64,000 nt of DNA, taken from NCBI GenBank assembly GCA_902775735.1, contig CACYNH010000005.1:1-64000 (forward strand). Reading direction: 5' to 3'. Source of the stretch: an uncultured Erysipelotrichaceae bacterium (GTDB lineage: Bacteria > Bacillota_I > Bacilli_A > Erysipelotrichales > Erysipelotrichaceae). Below the pieces are notes generated by a model, which did not search any database, was not told the DNA's origin, and saw only the letters and a program-made list of their open reading frames with translations. Each line of letters begins with the position of its first letter. Position 1 is the first letter of the stretch. The position numbers and the translations under genes are program-made. Shown piece after piece: positions 48,158 through 56,031 of this stretch.

Positions 48158-49472
48158 AGAGATACTGGTATAACCCTGCATACAGGGCTTTGATCGTTTT
48201 GATATAGTCGCTCTCGCTGACGCCGATGATGATGTTCAGCTCAGAGCAGCCCGCGTCGATCATCTTGACATTGATGCCTGCTTCTGAAATGATCCTCAGG
48301 ACATTGGCAGCCACGCCGACATTGGTGGAGATACCTTCACCGACAACAGTGACAAGAGCGATGCCGTCCTCAATGAACAGCTTGTCCGGATGGAACTCCT
48401 TCGCGATTTCCAGCATGACCTTTTCCCGGCACTTTTCAAAGTAGGAAGTTTCGGCAATGACGGAAATGATATCGATGGACGTCGGGGTATGCTCATAGGA
48501 GATACCGTTATCGGCAAGGATTTCCAGAACCCTGGCGCCGAAGCCGACCTGGGTGTTCATCATCGCCATTTCGATCTGCAGGTTGGAGAAGCCTGTCTTA
48601 CCGGCGATGCCGGTGACGGGATGGTGCTTCATATCGACCGGATAGGCCGCCACGATCATGGTTCCTTCGGCTTCCGGATTCATTGTGTTTCTGACCTGGA
48701 TCGGAATGCCGGCGGAGCGGATCGGCAGGATCGCATCCTCATGGACAACGGAAGCGCCCATGTAGGAAAGCTCGCGCAGTTCCCTGTAGGAAATCCATCT
48801 GACCTGTTTGGGGTTTTCGATGATGCGGGGATCGGCGGTCATGACGCTGTCGACGTCGGTCCAGTTTTCATATAAGGATGCCTTGACGCTTCTTGCGATC
48901 ACAGCGCCGGTGACGTCGGAGCCCCCTCTTGTGAAGGTGGTGATGACGCCATGGGTGTCGGCGCCATAGAAACCGGGAATCACGGCATGGGAGAAATTGT
49001 CGAGAATCGCCCCTGCTGTGCGGTATGTCATGTGATGGGAAAGAACATGATTCTCTTTGAAGATGATCAGGTCCTTCGCGTCAAGAAACGGCCAGCCAAG
49101 ATAGCAGGCGAAGATTTTGGCGCTGAGGTATTCACCCCTGCTTGCAAGCCAGTTGGGGTTGCAGTCGGAAGTGAGGCCATTGCGGATGGTTTCAAACTCA
49201 GCGTCCAGATCAAAATCAATGCCCAGCCCTTCAACGATTTCGCGGAAGCGCTCATAGATCACAAGCAGTGTCGGCATTGTGTCATAGCCGTTGGTGATTT
49301 CGGAATAGATTCTGTATAAAAGATCCGTGATTTTAATATCGTCCTTAAAGCGCTTGCCCGGCGCCGAGACGATGACATAGCGTCTTTCATCATCGGAGTT
49401 CAGTATTTCTGCACATCTTTTCATCATGGCAGCTGTCGCCATTGACGTGCCGCCGAACTTGACTGTCTTCAT
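48156..49472 (-). CDS. lysC: Aspartate kinase
   Basis: First step of the lysine/threonine/methionine pathway. The 438-aa protein has MKTVKFGGTSMA at the start, the TRGGSDVTGAVIA segment and two C-terminal ACT domains, implying feedback control. The start at 49472 is the conserved Met with AGGGAAA before it. A single-gene unit. No lysine riboswitch or T-box is seen in the 150-nt upstream gap. Confidence 0.94.
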   Translation of the reverse strand: MKTVKFGGTSMATAAMMKRCAEILNSDDERRYVIVSAPGKRFKDDIKITDLLYRIYSEITNGYDTMPTLLVIYERFREIVEGLGIDFDLDAEFETIRNGLTSDCNPNWLASRGEYLSAKIFACYLGWPFLDAKDLIIFKENHVLSHHMTYRTAGAILDNFSHAVIPGFYGADTHGVITTFTRGGSDVTGAVIARSVKASLYENWTDVDSVMTADPRIIENPKQVRWISYRELRELSYMGASVVHEDAILPIRSAGIPIQVRNTMNPEAEGTMIVAAYPVDMKHHPVTGIAGKTGFSNLQIEMAMMNTQVGFGARVLEILADNGISYEHTPTSIDIISVIAETSYFEKCREKVMLEIAKEFHPDKLFIEDGIALVTVVGEGISTNVGVAANVLRIISEAGINVKMIDAGCSELNIIIGVSESDYIKTIKALYAGLYQYL

Positions 49473-49622
49473 AATTTCCCTCAAACAGGTGAAATTATAA
49501 TATTGCCATAACATGTCAGTCAATCGCATGAACGCATGAAAAGATCATTTCACTGCATTTGAACACTCAGCGTGCTATGATGAAGTTACAAAGAAAAGGC
49601 GAAAGCCTGGAGGATAATTTAT

Positions 49623-50552
49623 ATGCTGCGTGAAGTTACTTTCAAATCGTACAACGGGCGCGACACTGTTTACGGCTGGGTCTATGTCCCTGCTGAAGAA
49701 CCTGTCGGCGTCATCCAGCTGATCCATGGTTTCGGCGAGCATTCCCGCCGCTACCTGCACATGATCACAAGTTTCATGGAAGCCGGCTATATCGTCGCTG
49801 CCGACGACCATGTAGGACACGGCAAGACCGCTGTTGAAAATGACACCTGGGGCGACTGGGGCAACGCCGGTTTTGAAACGATGGTTGAGGATGAAAAAAA
49901 GCTCCATGACATCGTCGCTGAGCTTTATCCGGGTGTCCCCTATTTCATGTTCGGCCATTCCATGGGCTCTTTTATCACAAGAATGTATATGGCAAGATAC
50001 GGCGAAGATCTCGACGGCGCCACGATCTGCGGCACGACCGGTGTCTGGCCGGGCTTGGAGGATAACCTGGAAGTTCTGAAGAAACTCATTGAAGAAGGCA
50101 AAGGCGAAGAATCCGATCCGACCCTCGGCGCGAAATTTATGGGCTGGATGTTTGCCAGATGCACCGAAGGCGTGAAACTTGGCAATGAGTGGATCTGCGA
50201 TGATCCGTATGTGCAGAAGGATCATGCCGAAGATCCCTTCGACGCCTTCACCAAACCCACCAGCAACCGCGCATGGCTGTATTTCAACCAGATGATGGAA
50301 GACATCACCGGTGAAGAGTGGGCAAAGAAGGTTCCGGCTGATCTGCCTGTATACAACATCGCCGGCGATCAGGACCCGGTCGGCCAGTACGGCACAGGCG
50401 TCTACCAGACAGCCAACTGGCTGGCGGACACAGGCCATGATGTGACCACGGTTCTTTACACCGGCTACCGCCACGAAATCCACAACTACAAGGAAATCAG
50501 AGACACCGTTGAACAGGGAATCATCTCCTTCTTCGATCTCTGCCTTGAATAA
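49623..50552 (+). CDS. Alpha/beta hydrolase, monoacylglycerol lipase-like
   Basis: Serine esterase of the lysophospholipase/monoglyceride lipase group. The 309-aa protein has the oxyanion segment LIHGFGEHSRRY, the nucleophile elbow GHSMGS (Ser about residue 118), the acid Asp in AGDQDPVG and the His in YRHEIHN. No signal peptide, so it acts in the cytosol. RBS GGAGG; -10 TATGAT upstream. Single-gene unit ended by a strong terminator. Confidence 0.9.
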   Translation: MLREVTFKSYNGRDTVYGWVYVPAEEPVGVIQLIHGFGEHSRRYLHMITSFMEAGYIVAADDHVGHGKTAVENDTWGDWGNAGFETMVEDEKKLHDIVAELYPGVPYFMFGHSMGSFITRMYMARYGEDLDGATICGTTGVWPGLEDNLEVLKKLIEEGKGEESDPTLGAKFMGWMFARCTEGVKLGNEWICDDPYVQKDHAEDPFDAFTKPTSNRAWLYFNQMMEDITGEEWAKKVPADLPVYNIAGDQDPVGQYGTGVYQTANWLADTGHDVTTVLYTGYRHEIHNYKEIRDTVEQGIISFFDLCLE

Positions 50553-50562
50553 TCCGCAATGA

Positions 50563-50590
50563 AAAACTTCGGGAGTCCCGAAGTTTTTTT
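50563..50590 (+). terminator. Terminator of the alpha/beta hydrolase gene
   Basis: AAAACTTCGGG / CCCGAAGTTTT hairpin with a T7 tail. It overlaps the minus-strand stop at 50589 and could act both ways. Confidence 0.9.
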
Positions 50591-51002
50591 ATGCTTCTTT
50601 TGTTTTCTGAATCTCTTCGATCAGTTCAATCGCATCGAAGATCATCCGGTTGCAGTGGGTCATCTTGTCGCCGCCTTTTTCCATATTGCGCTTAAGAAGA
50701 TCCCTGCAGTCGGTCAGGTTTTCATGTTTTGCCTTCATGCCGTTGACAAACGCGTTTCTTGAGGCGTTGTCGTCAAGGCCGAGCAGGCCCATGACCATTA
50801 AGCCGGATGTATAGGCGCCGCAGACGGAGCCCATTTTCATACCGCCGCCAAAGTGGACGGTCAGAGCTTCCAGCTGCTTTTCATCCATATCCAGATCTTC
50901 CGCAAACGCCATCGCGCATGTCTGGGCGCAGTTGTACTTCGGCATTCCGTTTTCCCTGAACTGCTTACGCAGCTCAGCTGCTTTTTCTGATTTCTTACTC
51001 AT
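50589..51002 (-). CDS. C_GCAxxG_C_C family protein
   Basis: 137-aa protein of the C_GCAxxG_C_C family (PF09719), proposed redox-linked, function unsettled. Ligand-like Cys positions are seen in YNCAQTCAMAF (about 23-33), GSVCGAYTSG and a late TDCRDLL. RBS GGGAG fits the ATG at 51002. Single-gene unit. Confidence 0.85.
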   Translation of the reverse strand: MSKKSEKAAELRKQFRENGMPKYNCAQTCAMAFAEDLDMDEKQLEALTVHFGGGMKMGSVCGAYTSGLMVMGLLGLDDNASRNAFVNGMKAKHENLTDCRDLLKRNMEKGGDKMTHCNRMIFDAIELIEEIQKTKEA

Positions 51003-51039
51003 CACTCATACTCCCTGTACACCCTGCCATTCTACCACA

Positions 51040-51396
51040 TTACATTCTTTCAAAGCCGAGGAAACGGGTGCCCTGGAATGTCAGCCGGCCATAGTCGCCT
51101 TCCGCGATCATTCCGTAATCCCTGCCGCTGACGCCAAGCTCCATCCGGTCGCCGCTTTCCACTTCAAATGTGACGTAATACCATGTTGTGTGATGCATCA
51201 TGTGATTATTCCAGTGATGGGTGACCTCTTCGCGTTTTGAAACGCATGCGGCGTCCACGGTCAGTACCGGCTGATGATTATTGTAATTCCACTGGCGGAT
51301 GATTCTGACGAAGACCGCGATGATCATGCAGAAGACAAGCGTGAACACGATCATGAACATAATCCTCATTACGTTAAAATCCGGAAACATGATCAT
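51040..51396 (-). CDS. DUF2500 family protein
   Basis: 118-aa protein with one N-terminal membrane segment (about 8-30) and a beta domain typical of DUF2500 (HTTWYYVTFEVESGDRMEL, then GRLTFQGTRFLGFER at the end). It has a His-rich stretch (HHWNNHMMHHTT) that may bind metal. It starts 3 nt after the DUF975 stop, so both are under the upstream Mn2+ riboswitch. Confidence 0.8.
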   Translation of the reverse strand: MIMFPDFNVMRIMFMIVFTLVFCMIIAVFVRIIRQWNYNNHQPVLTVDAACVSKREEVTHHWNNHMMHHTTWYYVTFEVESGDRMELGVSGRDYGMIAEGDYGRLTFQGTRFLGFERM

Positions 51397-51399
51397 AAG

Positions 51400-52122
51400 T
51401 TACTCCCAGTTCAGCGGATCGATGCCGCTCTCGATATAGTCAAGGAAAAGAAGCTGACGGCTCATTGTCCTGTAGCCGTACGACCAGAAGATGCCGCTGA
51501 TCCCGCCGGTGATGGCTTCAAGAAGGAACCAGCCGATGAAGGAAAGGTCAAAGCTGAACAGTTCCATTCTGCGGCCATAGGTCATATCCGAACAGAGGTC
51601 CAGGATTTCCTGCGGGGAAAGCTCGGGATGTTCTTCCAGCAGCTGCGGGACAAAGTAATACTCATAGGCTTTCATAATGCCCGGAATCACCAGCAGCAGG
51701 CTGTAGACGAAGATTGTCAGATCCCTTCTCAGCATTGTCCCGACAATCCTGTGGTAGTCGGGCGAGCGGAATACCGAAAAAATTCTGCCTTCGCTTGATC
51801 CGTCGGTCTGATGGCGGAACCATGACTTGATGGAATACTCCAGAGGATTCTTCACATAGATCGCAAAGACAACTGCCGCCGCAACCGCGCACAGGGCAAT
51901 TACAGCCACCATCATCGATCCCAGTACGCCAAGTCCTGACATGTTATATGCGTAATGGAACGGTCCGATGTGAATGGACAGTGTGTTCTCCCCGGCGTAA
52001 TGGCTTGTCTGTGAAAGCTTTCCCGCCAGCAGCGCTCCAAGCGCTCCCACCGCCGCCATCGTCAGCCAGTCCCTGCGCATGTATTCCTTCGCTTCATATT
52101 TGATTAAGTCAAAGCTTTTCAT
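51400..52122 (-). CDS. DUF975 family membrane protein
   Basis: 240-aa polytopic protein of the DUF975 family; function unknown. It has about five membrane segments, with the typical middle LRRDLTIFVYSLLLVIPGIMKAYEYYFVPQ (seen as LLLVIPGIMKAYEYYFVPQ) and a GISGIFWSYGYRTM end. The start at 52122 has GAGGAGG 5-6 nt before it. It is directly downstream of a yybP-ykoY riboswitch, which ties it to manganese response. Confidence 0.85.
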   Translation of the reverse strand: MKSFDLIKYEAKEYMRRDWLTMAAVGALGALLAGKLSQTSHYAGENTLSIHIGPFHYAYNMSGLGVLGSMMVAVIALCAVAAAVVFAIYVKNPLEYSIKSWFRHQTDGSSEGRIFSVFRSPDYHRIVGTMLRRDLTIFVYSLLLVIPGIMKAYEYYFVPQLLEEHPELSPQEILDLCSDMTYGRRMELFSFDLSFIGWFLLEAITGGISGIFWSYGYRTMSRQLLFLDYIESGIDPLNWE

Positions 52123-52144
52123 ATTGCACCTCCTCAATGAAAAA

Positions 52145-52169
52145 CCGGATCCGCATGCGCCGGGTCCGG
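52145..52169 (-). terminator. Expression platform terminator for the DUF975 riboswitch
   Basis: Minus-strand CCGGACCCG / CGGATCCGG hairpin (one mismatch) followed by T5, just before the DUF975 RBS. Confidence 0.7.
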
Positions 52170-52203
52170 CTGAGTGTCCATTGCGTCCCGCGGCTTATGC
52201 GCC

Positions 52204-52290
52204 GTGAGTCTTGCATAATCGGGATGGCCGGGATTGCTCCGTGCTGACGGCCATGCCTGACAGAATGCTCTGTCTGCTACTCCCTCACTT
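52204..52290 (-). ncRNA. yybP-ykoY (Mn2+) riboswitch aptamer
   Basis: Minus-strand landmarks in order: GAGGGAGTAGC (52286-52276), GGCCGTCAGCACGG, CCCGGCC and the closing GCAAGACTC (52213-52205). P1 pairs GAG with CTC. It shares these blocks with the aptamer at 39896-39980. A TGC-TATATT extended -10 lies about 15 nt upstream. Confidence 0.87.
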
Positions 52291-52343
52291 GATATTAATA
52301 TAGCACAAACTGACCGGCGGTCAATAGCATTTCATCTAAATTA

Positions 52344-52841
52344 TTACCGGAGTCTGAACCGCATGACATAGTCATCCATAAAGAAGCCGTTGCCGATGTC
52401 GTTTTTCTCTTCGCGGACGATCTCAAAACCCATGTTCAGATACGATTCCACGGCGGAATTGAAGCGGTTGACGTTGAGGAAAATCCCTTCCAGGCCTTCT
52501 TTCCCTGCTTCTTTTTTGACAAATTCCAGCATCTTTGAGGCATGGCCTTTATGGCGCTCATCTTTGTACAGATAGAATTTGGAAAGATACATATCGCTGC
52601 CTTTGGGATAAAAGGCAAGGAATCCGAGATTTCTTCCTTCCTCTTTGACAAAGTAATAGCGGTATCCGTTTTCCAGCTGTTAGTGAACAGCTTCCGGCGT
52701 CTGGAAAAGGGAAATCATATAATCATTCTGCTCTCTGCCGATGAGCGGATCGAAGTGTTCGCGGACTATGGCTTTGGCCATGGAACTCATTTCTTCAATT
52801 CTTTCCTGATCATTCACTTCAAGCTTTTCAAAATATGTCAT
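52344..52841 (-). pseudogene. GNAT acetyltransferase with one in-frame ochre stop
   Basis: N-acetyltransferase of the GNAT fold, substrate unknown. The frame runs 165 codons from ATG 52841 (RBS AAGGAGG) to 52344, but codon 54 is TAA (52682-52680), between FQTPEAVH and QLENGYRYYFV. After it the acetyl-CoA-binding part continues intact (KFYLYKDERHKGHASKML, NVNRFNSAVESYLNMGFEI). An internal ATG at 52592 would give only 82 aa. A single substitution would restore the gene. Confidence 0.88.
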
Positions 52842-52853
52842 ATGGCCTCCTTA

Positions 52854-52885
52854 AGGAAAAAGGCAGAGGATTCATCCCCTGCCGT
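52854..52885 (-). terminator. Terminator of the PNPOx-family gene
   Basis: Minus-strand GGCAGGGGAT / ATCCTCTGCC hairpin and T5 tail. Confidence 0.85.
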
Positions 52886-52905
52886 GTGTGAATGATTCAG
52901 AGTCC

Positions 52906-53307
52906 TCAGAACTCAACAGTTTCGGGAGCTGCTGTGAAGGAGGAGAAAGTCGCCTTCGCGTTCTTCAGATAAAAGACAGCTGTGTTGCCGTCGCCTGCCT
53001 TGTACATCTTCTGCAGGCTGACATAATCCGCCAGCATGGATTCCTGGGCTTCGATTCTTTCATCAAGAACAGCTTCGGCGGCGACTCTGAGCCATGTGCC
53101 GTTTTTGAAGGCGCAGATTTCAACCTTCGGGTTGGCGATCATCTGCTTTGCACAGTCCTTGACAAGACCGGTCTGGATGTAGAGCTTGTCCTCGAAGATG
53201 TGGGCGGTGCCGAACGGACGGACACGGGGCTGGTCGCCTTCGACTGTTGCCAGATAATAAGTTCCTGCTTCTTTTAAGAAAGTGCATACTTTTTCAATAT
53301 TGCTCAT
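52906..53307 (-). CDS. Pyridoxamine 5'-phosphate oxidase-like flavin-binding protein
   Basis: 133-aa split-barrel flavoprotein (PNPOx-like). It has TYYLATVEGDQPRVRPFG at the start (FMN strand), LYIQTGLVKDCAKQM and the VEICAF strand. The family includes flavin reductases and F420- or FMN-binding proteins; the substrate cannot be named. RBS GAGAGGAAA. Single-gene unit. Confidence 0.87.
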   Translation of the reverse strand: MSNIEKVCTFLKEAGTYYLATVEGDQPRVRPFGTAHIFEDKLYIQTGLVKDCAKQMIANPKVEICAFKNGTWLRVAAEAVLDERIEAQESMLADYVSLQKMYKAGDGNTAVFYLKNAKATFSSFTAAPETVEF

Positions 53308-53369
53308 AATGATTTCCTCTCTTTTTTTTCTATTATAGGTTGAATTTCCTTTTCAGTCAGCGCGGGTGC

Positions 53370-53789
53370 TCAGAAAGCTTCCTCATCAATGCCGTAAGTG
53401 TTGTTCATGTCATCGACGAATGCCGCGAACTTTGACCTGTCAAAGCCGTTTTCGAAATTCAGCTCCTGGGTGAAGCCGCTGTTTCCTTTTGCGACAAGAG
53501 TGCCGCGCACACGGATCCTGCCGTCGGTGCTGGCCTGGAACTCGATATAGTTTTTCGAGTCGCGGATGCCGGAGATGGAAGCGGTGCCCCGCTGTGCCTC
53601 GTAGATATGGCGGAGCTGGCGGGAGAACTGGCCCATGGTTTTATAATCGATGTGAATGGCGCCGTCAGCGGAGAAGTTGTCGGAGAACACTTTGATGTTG
53701 ACCATTGTGTTTGCCGGGGCGCTGATTCTCTGATCAATCAGCATTACATTCATTTCAAGCTGGAAAAGCTCGGTTTCAATCAGATGCAT
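53370..53789 (-). CDS. Hypothetical protein, possibly WapI-like
   Basis: 139 aa, mainly beta strands in prediction by eye, with a central helix (FSRQLRHIYEA) and an aromatic/acidic end. The pattern (DYKTMGQFSRQL, GRIRVRGTLV, then a final FDRSKFAAFVDDM) recalls small WapI-type immunity or scaffold proteins, but the match is weak. RBS GGGAGG. No toxin gene is adjacent. Single-gene unit. Confidence 0.6.
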   Translation of the reverse strand: MHLIETELFQLEMNVMLIDQRISAPANTMVNIKVFSDNFSADGAIHIDYKTMGQFSRQLRHIYEAQRGTASISGIRDSKNYIEFQASTDGRIRVRGTLVAKGNSGFTQELNFENGFDRSKFAAFVDDMNNTYGIDEEAF

Positions 53790-53867
53790 AGGTTCCTCCC
53801 TCCTGCCTTTTGCGGCAGTTATTCCTGTCTAAATCATACCATCGGCTGAAACTTTTGGATACGTTAA

Positions 53868-53890
53868 CAAAAAAAGCCTGACGGCTTTTT
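53868..53890 (-). terminator. Terminator of the YdcF-like gene
   Basis: Minus-strand AAAAAGCC / GGCTTTTT hairpin with a GTCA loop and T7, overlapping the stop codon. Confidence 0.85.
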
Positions 53891-54620
53891 ATGAATATTT
53901 CAACTTTCGGCGGATCATGAAATAGAGTAACGCATACAGCTCACGGACATAGAATGTCAGAAACAGCCACCAGGCGGTCGGCGCTGAAACTGAGGAGCTC
54001 TGAAGTCCGAGATCCTTTGCGATCAGAGAAGCGCGGTATAAATGAAACTCATTGGAACAGATGGCAATCACCGGATTGAGATTCTTTTCCCTGATCAGCT
54101 CCAGCGAATAACGCAGATTTTCCTCCGTAGTTTCCGAGCGGTTTTCCTCAATGATTCTCTCTTCACTGATTCCATGGGCAGCGAGCCATTTCCTCATCGC
54201 TTCCGCTTCGGAAATCTTTTCCTTTTTTCCCTGACCGCCGGAGCAGATCACTTTTGTCTCAGGATAAGCTTCCAGATATTTTAATGCAGCCCTTAAGCGC
54301 TCCACCTGCATGAGCGACGGTCTGGTGCCGATGATCTCGCAGCCAAGAATGATCAGGGTTTCATTCCCATTTGGTTTTCTTCTGAGCGTTCTGATCATGC
54401 CGTAAGTAAGAACAGCGGAAATCAGAAGGCAGATGATGAGAAAAACAAACAATGCGAGAATGAATGGATTCTTCAGAATGGCCGGCTCAACGGAAAGCCG
54501 GTAAAGAAAATAAGCGCACAATACACCGGTCACATTGCCGATGTTGACGACCTGGCCGGTAAAGACCGGCAGGATAAACCATACAGCCAGGATGACCGCA
54601 ATGACAGTAAATATATTCAT
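53889..54620 (-). CDS. YdcF/SanA-type DUF218 membrane protein
   Basis: 243-aa protein with about four membrane segments (residues 4-90) and a DUF218 domain: LIILGCEI near 105, KVICSGGQGKKEKISEAEAM, IIEENRSETTEEN, and AICSNEFHLYRA. This family is linked to envelope biogenesis; in DUF218 proteins the Gly-rich and Glu/Asn residues are conserved. RBS AGGAG. Overlaps the preceding membrane protein by 4 nt. Confidence 0.87.
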   Translation of the reverse strand: MNIFTVIAVILAVWFILPVFTGQVVNIGNVTGVLCAYFLYRLSVEPAILKNPFILALFVFLIICLLISAVLTYGMIRTLRRKPNGNETLIILGCEIIGTRPSLMQVERLRAALKYLEAYPETKVICSGGQGKKEKISEAEAMRKWLAAHGISEERIIEENRSETTEENLRYSLELIREKNLNPVIAICSNEFHLYRASLIAKDLGLQSSSVSAPTAWWLFLTFYVRELYALLYFMIRRKLKYS

Positions 54621-55291
54621 TTGCTGTTCTCCTCATCGCGGATGGAGGCCATCATCATATGGTCGGAAATCATGATCAGGATGCCTATAATCAGTAAGCC
54701 GCTCACAGCCAGAACCGGCGTTCGCAGGAAGGAATCGTGGGCGTAGGTGTCGATGATGGTGGCGGTCAGGGCGAACATGCCGACCAGGGCGTCCATCATG
54801 TTGATGACATGGATCATCCGGTTGATCCGGTGACGCTTGCGGCCGTGGTAGGCGGTTTTGAAGGCGTTCCAGATCCGGAAACATGTATAGATAATGATAT
54901 AGTAGCGCATCCATACCCAGTAGGATTTCGAGTGGCCGAAGAAGACCATTTCGCCGATCATGACCGAAAGCGCCACATTCATCAGGACAAGCAGCACCCC
55001 TGTTGTCTCCATGGATTTTCTTGAGATTTCGTCTTTTTCTTTGGGATGCGGGGTGTTATGGACAACCCATTTCCTGTTGCATAAATAGATCCGGATCAGG
55101 GTCAGAAGGCCATAGTAGACGGCCAGTGACATGAACCAGTCGGAATCGGAGAACAGGCTGTGAATGAGATAAAAAAGAGCCAGAAAACCTCCGGTCACAA
55201 TCGACACAAGGAAAAGAACCAGTTCCCGGAAGAATCTGCTTGTTTTCCAATAATGCCTGAAAACAGCCAGCTGCTTTCTGATCTCATCCAT
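54617..55291 (-). CDS. Hypothetical membrane protein
   Basis: 224-aa protein with six or so hydrophobic segments (about 20-45, 50-70, 92-115, 120-145, 165-185, 190-215) and a basic cytosolic loop AYHGRKRHRINRM. I do not recognise a family. Its ATG lies 8 nt after an extended -10 (TGC-TATGAT) and has no RBS, so the mRNA is probably leaderless. Operon with the YdcF-like gene. Confidence 0.75.
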   Translation of the reverse strand: MDEIRKQLAVFRHYWKTSRFFRELVLFLVSIVTGGFLALFYLIHSLFSDSDWFMSLAVYYGLLTLIRIYLCNRKWVVHNTPHPKEKDEISRKSMETTGVLLVLMNVALSVMIGEMVFFGHSKSYWVWMRYYIIIYTCFRIWNAFKTAYHGRKRHRINRMIHVINMMDALVGMFALTATIIDTYAHDSFLRTPVLAVSGLLIIGILIMISDHMMMASIRDEENSK

Positions 55292-55299
55292 AATGCAAT

Positions 55300-55308
55300 A
55301 TCATAGCA
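55300..55308 (-). promoter_or_regulatory. Extended -10 of the 55291 gene
   Basis: TGCTATGAT, ending 8 nt before the ATG; no Shine-Dalgarno follows. Confidence 0.55.
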
Positions 55309-55339
55309 TTTTTTAAGAATTAGTTAAGAGCCGCCTCTC

Positions 55340-55930
55340 TCAAAGGACAGAAACGGCTTTGATTACTGCGTCTGCCAGGTCATGAAGCGGCATCGAGAAA
55401 ACATTCTCCTTCCCCATTTCATCGGCGCAGGGCAGATGGATGAAGCCGCTGATGATCTGAGGATGTTTTATCGAGCATGCATGGCGCACCGCATAGAAGA
55501 CATGGTTGCACACAAAGGTGCCGGCGCTTTCGGAAACCGAAACCGGAAAACCTGCATTTTTAAGAGCGGCTTCCATTTTCCTGAACGGCAGCGAAGTGAA
55601 GTAAGCGTCGGGTCCGTCTTCGAAGATTTTCTCGTCATGGGGCTGCTCCCCGGCGTTGTCCCTGATGCGGAAGTCATCGGCATTGACGGCGGTCCTTTCG
55701 ACCGTGATCCCCTTTCTGCCGGCCGCTAAGCCAAGTGAAATCACACAGTCCGGATTCTCTTTTTCAATCAGGTTCAGGATCTGTTCCTGAGCAGCTTTGC
55801 GGGCAACCGGCAGGATTGCCGTGATGATTTCATTTCCGTTGATTTCATCGGAAATCAGGGAGAGAACTTCACCGGAAGGATTGTATGTGTCGGAGCCGAA
55901 CGGCTCAAAGCCTGTGATCAGTATCTTCAT
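55340..55930 (-). CDS. pcp: Pyrrolidone-carboxylate peptidase
   Basis: Cysteine peptidase (family C15) removing N-terminal pyroglutamate. The 196-aa protein has ILITGFEPFGSDTYNPSG (about 3-20), the catalytic Glu in VERTAVNADDFRI, the Cys in SAGTFVCNHVFY and a His in FIHLPC. The start at 55930 is chosen because a TACAAT -10 ends 6 nt before it; the open frame to 55993 passes through that promoter. No RBS: probably leaderless. Confidence 0.93.
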   Translation of the reverse strand: MKILITGFEPFGSDTYNPSGEVLSLISDEINGNEIITAILPVARKAAQEQILNLIEKENPDCVISLGLAAGRKGITVERTAVNADDFRIRDNAGEQPHDEKIFEDGPDAYFTSLPFRKMEAALKNAGFPVSVSESAGTFVCNHVFYAVRHACSIKHPQIISGFIHLPCADEMGKENVFSMPLHDLADAVIKAVSVL

Positions 55931-55936
55931 AGAATC

Positions 55937-55965
55937 ATTGTAAACGCGATCTTTGAGAAGCCCAA
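55937..55965 (-). promoter_or_regulatory. pcp promoter
   Basis: -35 TTGGGC, 17-bp spacer, -10 TACAAT (55942-55937), 6 nt before the ATG. Confidence 0.6.
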
Positions 55966-55997
55966 GTTTAAGTTTTTGACCGCCAGTCAGCATTGTG

Positions 55998-56025
55998 TTG
56001 AATTTGTGAAATCTTCATGTATATT
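55998..56025 (+). promoter_or_regulatory. Promoter of the 56032 gene
   Basis: -35 TTGAAT (55998-56003), 16-bp spacer, -10 TATATT (56020-56025), 6 nt before the ATG at 56032. Confidence 0.55.
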
Positions 56026-56031
56026 AAAGTC

